From the NCBI GenBank assembly GCA_033344815.1, contig JAWPMR010000001.1, forward strand, positions 4,822,136-4,886,135: a DNA stretch of 64,000 nt. The letters run 5' to 3'. The stretch is from Paracoccaceae bacterium (GTDB taxonomy: Bacteria; Pseudomonadota; Alphaproteobacteria; Rhodobacterales; Rhodobacteraceae). The notes beneath the pieces were generated by a model, which saw only the letters and a program-made list of their open reading frames with translations, did no database searches and was not told the origin of the DNA. Of the stretch, positions 45,511 to 53,768 are shown one piece after another. Position numbers and translations under genes: made by a program. Position 1 is the first letter of the stretch, and each line of letters opens with the position of its first letter.

Positions 45511-46919
45511 GCGACATACTCATTGTTGATGACGAGCGTGATATTCGCGAGTTGATTTCCGACATTCTCAAGGATGAAGGATATCCCACCCGTCTGGCGG
45601 GCAACTCCGATGATGCGATGGCGGCGATCAATGCGGAAGCCCCGGCGCTGATTGTGCTGGACATCTGGCTCAAGGACAGTCGCATGGACGGGATTGATAT
45701 ACTCAAATCGGTCAAGCGCGATAATCCGGATGTGCCGGTGGTCATCATTTCCGGCCATGGGAACATCGAGATTGCGGTCGCGGCGATCAAGCAGGGCGCT
45801 TATGATTTCATCGAAAAACCGTTCAACATTGATCAGTTACTGGTGGTGATCCGCCGTGCGATGGAAACGTCGCGCCTGCGTCGTGAGAACCAGAGCCTGC
45901 GCCGCCGTGATGTGACCAGTTCTGATATGATCGGCAATTCCGCAGCTTTCCGCGCCTTGGTCGGACAGTTGGACAAAGTTACCAAATCGAACGGACGGAT
46001 TATGCTGACCGGGCCAGCAGGTTCAGGTAAAGAAGTTGCCGCACGCTATATCCATGCCAACTCGAACCGGGCCGCTGCGCCCTTTGTGACCGTGAATTGT
46101 GCTGGCGTCGCTCCGGAGAGGATGGAGGAAGTTCTGTTTGGACGCGAAACGCCGGAGCGCGGTGTGGAGCCGGGCCTGTTGGAAGAGGCGCATGGTGGCG
46201 TGATCTATTTCGACGAGGTTGCGGATATGCCCATCGGCACCCAGTCCAAGATCCTGCGAGTATTGGTGGACCAGCAATTCCAACGGGTAGGTGGCAATGA
46301 CAAGGTGCGCGTCGATCTGCGGGTGATTTCATCAACCAACCGCGACCTGCAAAACGCCATCATCGCCGGAACATTCCGCGAAGAATTGTACCACCGCCTG
46401 AATGTGGTGCCGATCGCGGTGCCCTCTCTGGAAGAGCGGCGCGAAGACATTCCAACACTGGCCGAACATTTCATTTCGGAAATGAATGCCGTGCAGGGTT
46501 TGCCCCTGCGTGAAATCAGTGCCGATGCCGAAGCGCTGATGCAGACTATGGTGTGGCCGGGAAATGTGCGTCAGTTGAAAAATCTTGTGGAACGGGTGCT
46601 GATCCTTGGGGATGAAAGCGGACCCATTGAGGCACGCGAGTTGCCGGGTGTTGATGAGGGCAGCGGAGATGACAGCCGCGTGGTACTCTCTGGTGCGCTG
46701 GCAACACTGGCGCTGCGCGAGGCCCGCGAAGCCTTTGAGCGTGAATACCTGCTGACGCAGATCAACCGGTTTGGCGGCAATATTTCAAGGACAGCGAATT
46801 TTGTCGGCATGGAGCGTTCCGCCCTGCACCGAAAGCTTAAATCACTGGGCGTTGTAACGTCCGCCAAATCAGGCGCTCGGATTGCGCATGTGGACGAGGA
46901 AGTCGACGCCGCAGAATGA
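45507..46919 (+). CDS. ntrX: Response regulator NtrX
   Basis: The 470-residue regulator has a receiver domain with Asp52 (IVLDIWLKDS), an AAA+ domain (Walker A GPAGSGKEVAA, DEVADMP, GNVRQLKNL) and a Fis-type DNA-binding end (GNISRTANFVGMERSALHRKL). The canonical GAFTGA is replaced in the segment EEVLFGRETPERGVEPGLLEE, so direct sigma54 activation is doubtful. It is translationally coupled to ntrY. Its gene ends two bases from the convergent SnoaL gene. Confidence 0.94.
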   Translation: MSDILIVDDERDIRELISDILKDEGYPTRLAGNSDDAMAAINAEAPALIVLDIWLKDSRMDGIDILKSVKRDNPDVPVVIISGHGNIEIAVAAIKQGAYDFIEKPFNIDQLLVVIRRAMETSRLRRENQSLRRRDVTSSDMIGNSAAFRALVGQLDKVTKSNGRIMLTGPAGSGKEVAARYIHANSNRAAAPFVTVNCAGVAPERMEEVLFGRETPERGVEPGLLEEAHGGVIYFDEVADMPIGTQSKILRVLVDQQFQRVGGNDKVRVDLRVISSTNRDLQNAIIAGTFREELYHRLNVVPIAVPSLEERREDIPTLAEHFISEMNAVQGLPLREISADAEALMQTMVWPGNVRQLKNLVERVLILGDESGPIEARELPGVDEGSGDDSRVVLSGALATLALREAREAFEREYLLTQINRFGGNISRTANFVGMERSALHRKLKSLGVVTSAKSGARIAHVDEEVDAAE

Positions 46920-46920
46920 G

Positions 46921-47946
46921 TTAACTTTGAAGTTCGCCCAGAACATCCACCCCCTGCATTTTCAGAAAGTGCAGCATGTCGATGAAAATCCAGTTTTCGG
47001 CCAGTTTGTCGCCTGCGCGCCGGTAGATGTCTACGACCCGCATGTCGGCTCGGATATCGCAGGGCGGGACGCCCATAAACCCGTTGCTGTTGGTTAGTGT
47101 CAGATTGGGCCAGCCAAAAAACCCGCCATAGGTGCCTTCGGCCATGCGGCATACGTGCCCGTTATAGGCGCGCCCCGACAATCCGGTTCTGAAGGGTTGT
47201 TGATGCTGTTCGATGTAACGCTCGATGGTGTAGGTCGCGCCAATGCCGGCCGGACCCCACCAGATCATGTCCTCGTGCCAATCCACCTGAAGTTCGTCGC
47301 GGGGTGTCAGGGGCTTTGCCGCAGCGTTGGCGTGATTGATTGATCCGATCATGTTGTTGATACGCGAGAGTGTGCGCGTGCTTTCTGCAGGATCCTGAGG
47401 GCTGTGCAGCAAACCATCGTGGGTTAATGGGCCGGGTTGCACAAGGTGCTGACCGGTTTGAGGGGCTTCCAGCGGGTTGACACCGGCTTGAATCATCAAA
47501 TGCATCAGATCCACAAACAACGCACTCTGTGTGATCTTTCCGGCCTCGATCTTGTTGAATTCCGCATAACGCAGGAAGGTCATTTTTCGTGTTGCCGGGA
47601 TGTTCAGGAAGGGTGCGTCAAAGAGGCCCATCAGATGCCCCATGGAACAGGTCCAAAGGCCCTGAAACCCGTCGATTTCATTCAGACCGGCGAAAAAGAT
47701 ATCCTCGCGGCGCTGAACGTTGGAAAGGGCGGCCAGGAAGGGCGACCAGAAAGCATCCGCAATGGCCTTGGGGCCTGTTTGTTCCTCAAACGGGTGCATC
47801 CCGTACCAATGGCATTCAGGGTGCAGGGTCTGGCTGAGGATATCGGATACAGTGTCAGGTGTGGCTTGCGCCAACGCGCGATAGTGGTTCTGCACCAGTG
47901 ACTTTGCGGTTTGGAAATCGGGCGAGGCGGGATTGGATATGTTCAT
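46921..47946 (-). CDS. Tandem SnoaL-like / NTF2-fold protein
   Basis: The 341-residue protein appears to hold two SnoaL-like halves. The first, about residues 15-150, has HPECHWYGMHPFEEQTGPKAIADAFW. The second, about 205-335, has WHEDMIWWGPAGIGATYTIERYIEQHQQPF and ends in ENWIFIDMLHFLKMQGVDV. No signal peptide is seen. SnoaL folds serve as cyclases, isomerases or binding proteins, and the substrate is unknown. The gene is inserted between ntrX and trkA on the opposite strand. Confidence 0.82.
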   Translation of the reverse strand: MNISNPASPDFQTAKSLVQNHYRALAQATPDTVSDILSQTLHPECHWYGMHPFEEQTGPKAIADAFWSPFLAALSNVQRREDIFFAGLNEIDGFQGLWTCSMGHLMGLFDAPFLNIPATRKMTFLRYAEFNKIEAGKITQSALFVDLMHLMIQAGVNPLEAPQTGQHLVQPGPLTHDGLLHSPQDPAESTRTLSRINNMIGSINHANAAAKPLTPRDELQVDWHEDMIWWGPAGIGATYTIERYIEQHQQPFRTGLSGRAYNGHVCRMAEGTYGGFFGWPNLTLTNSNGFMGVPPCDIRADMRVVDIYRRAGDKLAENWIFIDMLHFLKMQGVDVLGELQS

Positions 47947-48000
47947 GGGGTCAAGCTGTAGGAAAGCGTTGGGTCGAGTTCCAGCCCAAATGCGACCTGT

Positions 48001-48483
48001 TTAGCCCGGTTGGTTCACTATTTGCCACGTGCCATCCTGATACTTGATGGCGCAGCTTTGTTCTGACAGTCGGGGCAACACTTGCGTTTCTGCCTTTGGG
48101 GCGGCGCGGAAAACGTTGCCGGGGCAATTGGGCACGGTCACCGGTTGGTATCCTTTTTGCGCCATGCACTGTTGTTGCGCGCGTCCGCGCAAATTCGCGT
48201 TTACATCGACGGTGTAGATTTGACCGCGTTCGAAATATCCACCGCGCGTGTAGCAATGCCCATATGCACTGCAATAGCGCCGGGCAGGGATGTAAATTGG
48301 CGGCTCCTGCCGGACCTGGTTGTTGACCGGGACATCTGACAGTGCAGCAATTTCGCAATTGAGCTGATCCGTCTGCATGCGCGTGACTTGAGCGCCTTCC
48401 TTGTAATAAATTGACAGGGGTGCGCAGGAAACAAGAACCGCAAACCCAATACCCGCCACACAAAAGAGTCTGAATGAAGCCAT
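48001..48483 (-). CDS. Small cysteine-rich lipoprotein
   Basis: The 160-residue precursor from ATG 48483 has a hydrophobic signal and a lipobox-like LVSC, with lipid attachment predicted at the Cys near residue 20. The mature part contains several further cysteines (ARRYCSAYGHCYTRGG, QQQCMAQKGYQ, SEQSCAIKY), which suggests disulfides in the periplasm. An upstream ATG 22 codons earlier would spoil the signal peptide. Similar small proteins are common in Roseobacters; function not known. Confidence 0.7.
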   Translation of the reverse strand: MASFRLFCVAGIGFAVLVSCAPLSIYYKEGAQVTRMQTDQLNCEIAALSDVPVNNQVRQEPPIYIPARRYCSAYGHCYTRGGYFERGQIYTVDVNANLRGRAQQQCMAQKGYQPVTVPNCPGNVFRAAPKAETQVLPRLSEQSCAIKYQDGTWQIVNQPG

Positions 48484-48587
48484 CGTGTCAGTGTGCCCCG
48501 CTTTGCGCCAAAGGACAATTGAATTGACCGTCTCTGGGCCATCTGCCATTCAGAAGGTCGCGAAACGGCTTAGAGGACCTCGGGCGC

Positions 48588-49964
48588 ATGAAGGTGATTA
48601 TCTGTGGCGCAGGGCAAGTAGGTTGGCAAATCGCGCGCCATCTTTCAGGCGAGCGTAACGACGTCACAGTGGTTGACAGTAACCCTGATCTGGTCAGGCG
48701 CGCGACGGATACGTTGGATGTGCAAGGGATCGCCGGATTTGCCAGCTATCCGGATATTCTGGATCGTGCGGGCGCGCGCGATGCGGAGATGATCATCGCC
48801 GCCACCTATTCGGATGAGGTCAACATGGTGACCTGTCAGGTGGCGCATTCGGTTTTCGGCATCAACCGCAAGATCGCGCGCCTGCGCAGCCAATCCTATT
48901 TGAACGCGATTTATACCGATCTTTATCGGCGCGATCACATGCCCATTGACGTTGTGATCAGCCCCGAAAAGGAAGTTGCTGCCGCCGCCTTGCAACGGCT
49001 TTCCGCACCCGCCGCCTTTGACACAGAGACCTTCATGGAAGGCCAGGCGCATTTGATCGGCATTACAATCGAAGAAGAATGCCCGGTTGTTAACACGCCG
49101 CTGCGCCAGTTGACGGATCTGTTTTCAACCCTTCGCGCAACGGTTGTTGCTGTGCGCAGGGATGGGTCGCTCTTTGCGCCCGAAGCCAAGGATCAGTTGT
49201 TTGTGGGGGATGATTGTTACGTCTTCACCCATGCCGAAGATATCCCGCGCACTTTGGAGATCTTTGGCAAAAAGGTAAGCAAACAGGATCGTGTTGTGCT
49301 GGTCGGGGGCGGCAATGTCGGCCTTGCCGTGGCGCAAACCCTTGAATCGCAGGCCAAACGTGTACGGGTCAAGGTGATCGAGAAAAATCGCATTTGCGCG
49401 GAAAAAGCCGCCGAAGCTCTGGAGCGCACGATTGTTCTGAATGGGGATGGTCTGGATGCGGGGCTTCTGGCCGAAGCGGGCATCTCGCGCGCGGATGGCA
49501 TGCTTGCGATTACCGATGACGATAAAACCAACATGCTGGCCTGTGTGCGCGCCAAGGCCGAAGGCTGTCCCTATACCATTGCCTTGATCAATGACCCGAC
49601 GCTGGTGCCCTTGATGACGCCACTGGGCATTGATGCCTACATCAACCCGCGCGCCACCACAGTCAGTTCCATCCTGCGCCATATCCGCCATGGTCGGGTG
49701 CGTGCGGTCTATTCCATTGGTGATGCAGAGGCCGAAGTGATCGAGGCCGAGGTGCTCTCAACATCTCCGCTGGCGGGTAAACGGATTTGCGATGTTGATT
49801 TCCCGGAAGGTGTGCTTGTTGGCGCTTTGAAAAAAGGCGGCGATGTCATCCGCCCCATGGGTAAGACACGGATCGAAGAAGGCGATGTGATTGCCATTTT
49901 CGCGCTGGCAGGTGACGTCCCCGAAGTGGAGCGGCTGTTGCAGGTCTCCATCGACTTTTTCTGA
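48588..49964 (+). CDS. trkA: Trk system potassium uptake protein TrkA
   Basis: The 458-residue peripheral protein has two RCK repeats. Each begins with a dinucleotide-binding Rossmann motif, VIICGAGQVGWQIA at residue 3 and VVLVGGGNVGLAVA near 235, and each is followed by a TrkA-C domain (SPLAGKRICDVDFPEGVLVGAL in the second). It gates the TrkH channel in response to nucleotides. It starts 38 bases beyond the divergent lipoprotein ORF and is followed by trkH after three bases. Confidence 0.96.
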   Translation: MKVIICGAGQVGWQIARHLSGERNDVTVVDSNPDLVRRATDTLDVQGIAGFASYPDILDRAGARDAEMIIAATYSDEVNMVTCQVAHSVFGINRKIARLRSQSYLNAIYTDLYRRDHMPIDVVISPEKEVAAAALQRLSAPAAFDTETFMEGQAHLIGITIEEECPVVNTPLRQLTDLFSTLRATVVAVRRDGSLFAPEAKDQLFVGDDCYVFTHAEDIPRTLEIFGKKVSKQDRVVLVGGGNVGLAVAQTLESQAKRVRVKVIEKNRICAEKAAEALERTIVLNGDGLDAGLLAEAGISRADGMLAITDDDKTNMLACVRAKAEGCPYTIALINDPTLVPLMTPLGIDAYINPRATTVSSILRHIRHGRVRAVYSIGDAEAEVIEAEVLSTSPLAGKRICDVDFPEGVLVGALKKGGDVIRPMGKTRIEEGDVIAIFALAGDVPEVERLLQVSIDFF

Positions 49965-49967
49965 GCC

Positions 49968-51521
49968 ATGCAACAGGCTCCTCATAGCAGAAAACGCCGC
50001 AGTGCCCTTTCGCAACTCATGGACTTGCCGTTGTTCCTGTTGGTCTTCGGCGTGGCGTCCGTGTCGATGTTCATCCCCGCGTTGCATGGTGGTGCCGCCC
50101 GCAATCTCGATACCGCACGGATGTTCTTTTACTGCGCACTTCTGGGTCTGACGTTCTTTGTGCTGATCGCGATTGCCATGGCTGGAAGACGCCACCGGTA
50201 TGGGGCTCTTGGGTCGCTGCTATCCCTGTTTGCGACCTTTGTATTCTTGCCCGCGTTTCTTGCCATACCGTTTTTCGAAGGGCTGGGTACAACCTCTTAT
50301 CTGAACGCCTATGTGGAAATGGTCAGTGCCATCACCACAACCGGGGCGACCCTGTTTGAAGATCCTGAACGCCTGAACGGTACGCTGCATCTTTGGCGCG
50401 CGCAGGTCGGCTGGATGGGAGGGGCAATCATGTGGATTGCCGCCTCGGCCATCCTTGCACCGCTCAACCTGGGTGGCTTTGAAGTGACGGCGCAGGCCGA
50501 ACCGGGCCAGCGCGAGGCCCGTTTCAGCTTGATTGACCGCGCCGACCCCAGAGAGCGATTGGTGAGGGTCACCGCAACATTGCTGCCCATCTATATCGGT
50601 TTGACGATTCTGCTGTGGATCTTGTTGCTGATCAGCGGAGATCGACCGTTGGTATCTTTGAGCCATGCGATGTCAGTCATGGCGACATCCGGCATATCAC
50701 CCGTCGGCGGCGTCGCTTACAGCGGGTCTGGCATTACCGGCGAAGCGTTGATGGTGCTGTTCATGATGTTTGCCCTGTCAAGATTGACGTTTTCCTCCGA
50801 CACCATCACCGCAACTCAGGGCGGTCTGCGCACCGATCCCGAATTCCGCCTTGGCATGTTGCTGATCCTTGGCGTGCCTTTGATCCTGTTTCTGCGCCAC
50901 TGGCTGGGCGCTTTTGACGTCTCGGCCGAAGACGAACTGGAAAACGCTGTCCTTGCGCTTTGGGGATCGGTATTTACGGTTACGTCCTTTTTGACAACAA
51001 CCGGATTTGTCAGCGAAAACTGGGTGCAAACGCAGGCCTGGTCGGGTCTGGAAACGCCCGGTCTTATCCTGATGGGACTTGCCCTGATCGGCGGCGGTGT
51101 TGCGACCACAGCCGGCGGTGTCAAACTGTTGCGCGTTTTCGCGCTATACCTCAATGGCTTGCGGGAAATGGAGCGTCTGGTGCACCCGTCTTCCGTCAGC
51201 AGCGCAGGTTCGGAAACCAAGCGACTGCAGCGTAATGGGGCTTTCATTGCATGGATATTTTTCATGCTGTTCGCGCTTACTCTGGCGTTGTTGACCATCC
51301 TTCTCACATTTGTTGGAGTCTCCTTTGAGGATGCGTTGGTGCTGAGCATTGCAGGCCTGTCAACGACCGGGCCTTTGATCACTTTTGCGGCTGATGCGCC
51401 TATTTCGCTTGCTCAGCTAGACCCCTTTGCAAAGGCTGTTTTTTGCGCTGCAATGGTCCTTGGGCGGCTCGAAACACTGGCAATTATCGCGCTTTTGACG
51501 CCTGATTTATGGCGCGACTAG
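49968..51521 (+). CDS. trkH: Trk system potassium transporter TrkH
   Basis: The 517-residue inner-membrane protein carries the four pore-loop selectivity segments of the TrkH/KtrB family (ITTTGAT, MATSGIS, LTTTGF, LSTTGP), each followed by a membrane helix. It forms the potassium path controlled by TrkA. A positively charged N-terminal tail (HSRKRR) precedes the first helix. It belongs to the trkA-trkH pair upstream of hfq. Confidence 0.95.
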   Translation: MQQAPHSRKRRSALSQLMDLPLFLLVFGVASVSMFIPALHGGAARNLDTARMFFYCALLGLTFFVLIAIAMAGRRHRYGALGSLLSLFATFVFLPAFLAIPFFEGLGTTSYLNAYVEMVSAITTTGATLFEDPERLNGTLHLWRAQVGWMGGAIMWIAASAILAPLNLGGFEVTAQAEPGQREARFSLIDRADPRERLVRVTATLLPIYIGLTILLWILLLISGDRPLVSLSHAMSVMATSGISPVGGVAYSGSGITGEALMVLFMMFALSRLTFSSDTITATQGGLRTDPEFRLGMLLILGVPLILFLRHWLGAFDVSAEDELENAVLALWGSVFTVTSFLTTTGFVSENWVQTQAWSGLETPGLILMGLALIGGGVATTAGGVKLLRVFALYLNGLREMERLVHPSSVSSAGSETKRLQRNGAFIAWIFFMLFALTLALLTILLTFVGVSFEDALVLSIAGLSTTGPLITFAADAPISLAQLDPFAKAVFCAAMVLGRLETLAIIALLTPDLWRD

Positions 51522-51650
51522 GCGGTTTTCGCGGATAGGTCCGTAACGGACTGTTTTTTGGGGTGGAATCTCCGCGTCGCGCACTTCATAATCGTGTCGA
51601 GGGGCGGGCTCGATCTGCGAGTACCGGCAAGAAAAAAGGCGAGTGCTAAA

Positions 51651-51890
51651 ATGGCGTCGGACAGACAGAACCTTCAGGACGCGTTCCTGAATCATGTGCG
51701 CAAGACGAAAGTTCCAGTGACAATCTTCCTGATCAATGGCGTAAAGCTGCAGGGCGTGATCACGTGGTTCGACAATTTTTGTGTGTTGTTACGTCGCGAT
51801 GGCCAATCGCAACTGGTCTACAAACACGCGATTTCAACCATCATGCCGAGCCAGCCGATCAGCCTCTATGAGGGCGAAGACGCTTCTTGA
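51651..51890 (+). CDS. hfq: RNA-binding protein Hfq
   Basis: The 79-residue protein starts at ATG 51651 with AAAAGGCGAG upstream; a longer frame opening earlier is not conserved. It has the Sm1 motif ([26 protein letters not shown]) and Sm2 motif ([12 protein letters not shown]). It is the hexameric chaperone for small-RNA pairing. The stop overlaps the TTG start of hflX. Confidence 0.96.
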
Positions 51891-53185
51891 GCAAGCCGCC
51901 GTTTCAAATCGAGAATGACGATGCAACGCGGGTCACCCGCGCATGGGTTCTGCATCCTGACATCAAATCTGACCCTGAACGCCGTCTAGCGGATCATGCT
52001 TTGGCTGAAGCGGTTTCGCTTGCCCGCGCGCTGCCTGAACTTGATGTGGTGGGCGGTGATATTGTGCCGCTGAAAACTGTGCGGGCGGGTATGTTGTTCG
52101 GATCGGGTAAAATCGCCGAAATCAAAGACATACTGGAGCAGGATGAGATTGAGCTGGTGCTGGTCGATGGCCCGGTCAGTCCGGTTCAGCAACGCAATCT
52201 GGAAAAAGCCTGGGGCGTCAAACTGTTGGATCGCACAGGTCTGATCCTGGAGATTTTCAGCGACCGAGCGGCAACCCGAGAAGGGGTGTTGCAGGTCGAG
52301 ATGGCCGCGCTCAGTTACCAACGCACCCGTTTGGTACGGGCCTGGACCCACCTTGAACGCCAACGCGGTGGCCTTGGATTTGTCGGGGGGCCTGGTGAAA
52401 CCCAGATTGAGGCGGACAGGCGCGCCATTGATGATCAACTCACGCGCTTGCGCCGTCAGCTGGAAAAGGTGGTCAAAACACGCGCATTGCACCGCGCGGC
52501 GCGTGCCAAGGTACCCTATCCGATTGTGGCGCTTGTGGGTTACACTAATGCGGGTAAATCGACGCTGTTCAACCGGTTGACCGGTGCGGATGTGATGGCC
52601 AAAGATATGCTCTTTGCCACGCTGGACCCGACCATGCGACGTCTGCATCTGCCGGACGGGCCGGAGGTGATCCTGTCTGACACGGTTGGGTTTATCTCTG
52701 ATCTACCCACGGAACTGGTCGCCTCGTTTCGCGCCACGCTTGAAGAAGTGCTGGCCGCTGACGTCATATGCCACGTGCGTGACATCTCGCATCCTGAGAC
52801 TGAGGAGCAGGCACAAGACGTGCGTGATATCATGGCGTCTTTGGGTGTCGAAGAGGAACGGCCCAGCTACGAGATCTGGAACAAGTTGGACCTGATGACG
52901 CCGGAAGCGGCGGATGCAATGCGCGCGCGTGCGGAGCGGGATGATCATGTCTTTGCGATCTCTGCGCTCACGGGCGAGGGGATTGAGGGCCTGCTCGGGG
53001 CCATCACCCATCAACTTCAGGGCGCCAAACGGGAAACGGAAGTATCGCTTGGTTTTGCTGATGGTAAAAAACGCGCATGGCTGTTTGCGCAAGAATTGGT
53101 AGAAAACGAGCGCCAAACTGATGATGGGTTCGAGATCACCGTGCGCTGGACCGTGCAACAAGAAGCCGACTTTGCGCGTCTGTAG
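51887..53185 (+). CDS. hflX: GTPase HflX
   Basis: The 432-residue protein has the HflX N-terminal domain ([37 protein letters not shown]), the glycine-rich linker [16 protein letters not shown], and a GTPase domain with G1 [13 protein letters not shown]3 DTVGF and G4 NKLD. It splits stalled ribosomes under stress. The start is a TTG overlapping the hfq stop by four bases, so the pair is translationally coupled. This is the widespread hfq-hflX operon. Confidence 0.94.
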
Positions 53186-53201
53186 CGCCCGTAGGGTGGG
53201 C

Positions 53202-53765
53202 CTATGGGCCACCTTCACTTGCATACCGCCAAGCGCCCGGCACCAAATCGTTCAAAGCCCAGCGACCGACCTCAATGCGGATTAAGCGTAAACAGGGCAG
53301 TCCCACATGCGCGGTCATCCGGCGCACCTGTCGGTTTTTCCCTTCGCGAATGCTGATGCGCAACCAGGCATCTGGCACGGTTTTTCGAAACCTGACGGGC
53401 GGGTCGCGTGGCCACAAGGGATCGGGCGGATCACTGCGCGATATCTGCGCAGGCTGGGTCTTGCCATCTTTTAAAACCACGCCGCGGCGCAGCGCATCCA
53501 ACGCGTCATCATCTGGCGTGCCTTCAACCTGCACCATATAGGTTTTCGCCATCTTGTGTTTGGGATTGGCGATCCTTGCCTGCAATTTCCCGTCATCGGT
53601 CAACACCATCAAGCCTTCGCTGTCTTTGTCCAGGCGGCCTGCGGGATAAAAGTCGGGAACATCAATGAACTGCGACAACGTTGGGCGCGGTGACCCCTCT
53701 GAACCCTTGTCGGTGAATTGCGACAACACGCCAAAGGGTTTGTGAAACAGGATAAACCGTGCCAT
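53202..53765 (-). CDS. Pseudouridine synthase, RsuA/RluE type
   Basis: The 187-residue enzyme has ILFHKPFGVLSQF, the catalytic motif PAGRLDKDSEGLMVLTDDG with the nucleophile Asp, KTYMVQVEG, and the C-terminal REGKNRQVRRMTAHVGLPCLRLIR. It lacks an S4 domain, as RluE does, so modification of 23S rRNA U2457 is the most likely role. The gene starts three bases after the penicillin-acylase gene ends on the same strand and ends close to convergent hflX. Confidence 0.88.
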   Translation of the reverse strand: MARFILFHKPFGVLSQFTDKGSEGSPRPTLSQFIDVPDFYPAGRLDKDSEGLMVLTDDGKLQARIANPKHKMAKTYMVQVEGTPDDDALDALRRGVVLKDGKTQPAQISRSDPPDPLWPRDPPVRFRKTVPDAWLRISIREGKNRQVRRMTAHVGLPCLRLIRIEVGRWALNDLVPGAWRYASEGGP

Positions 53766-53768
53766 CTC

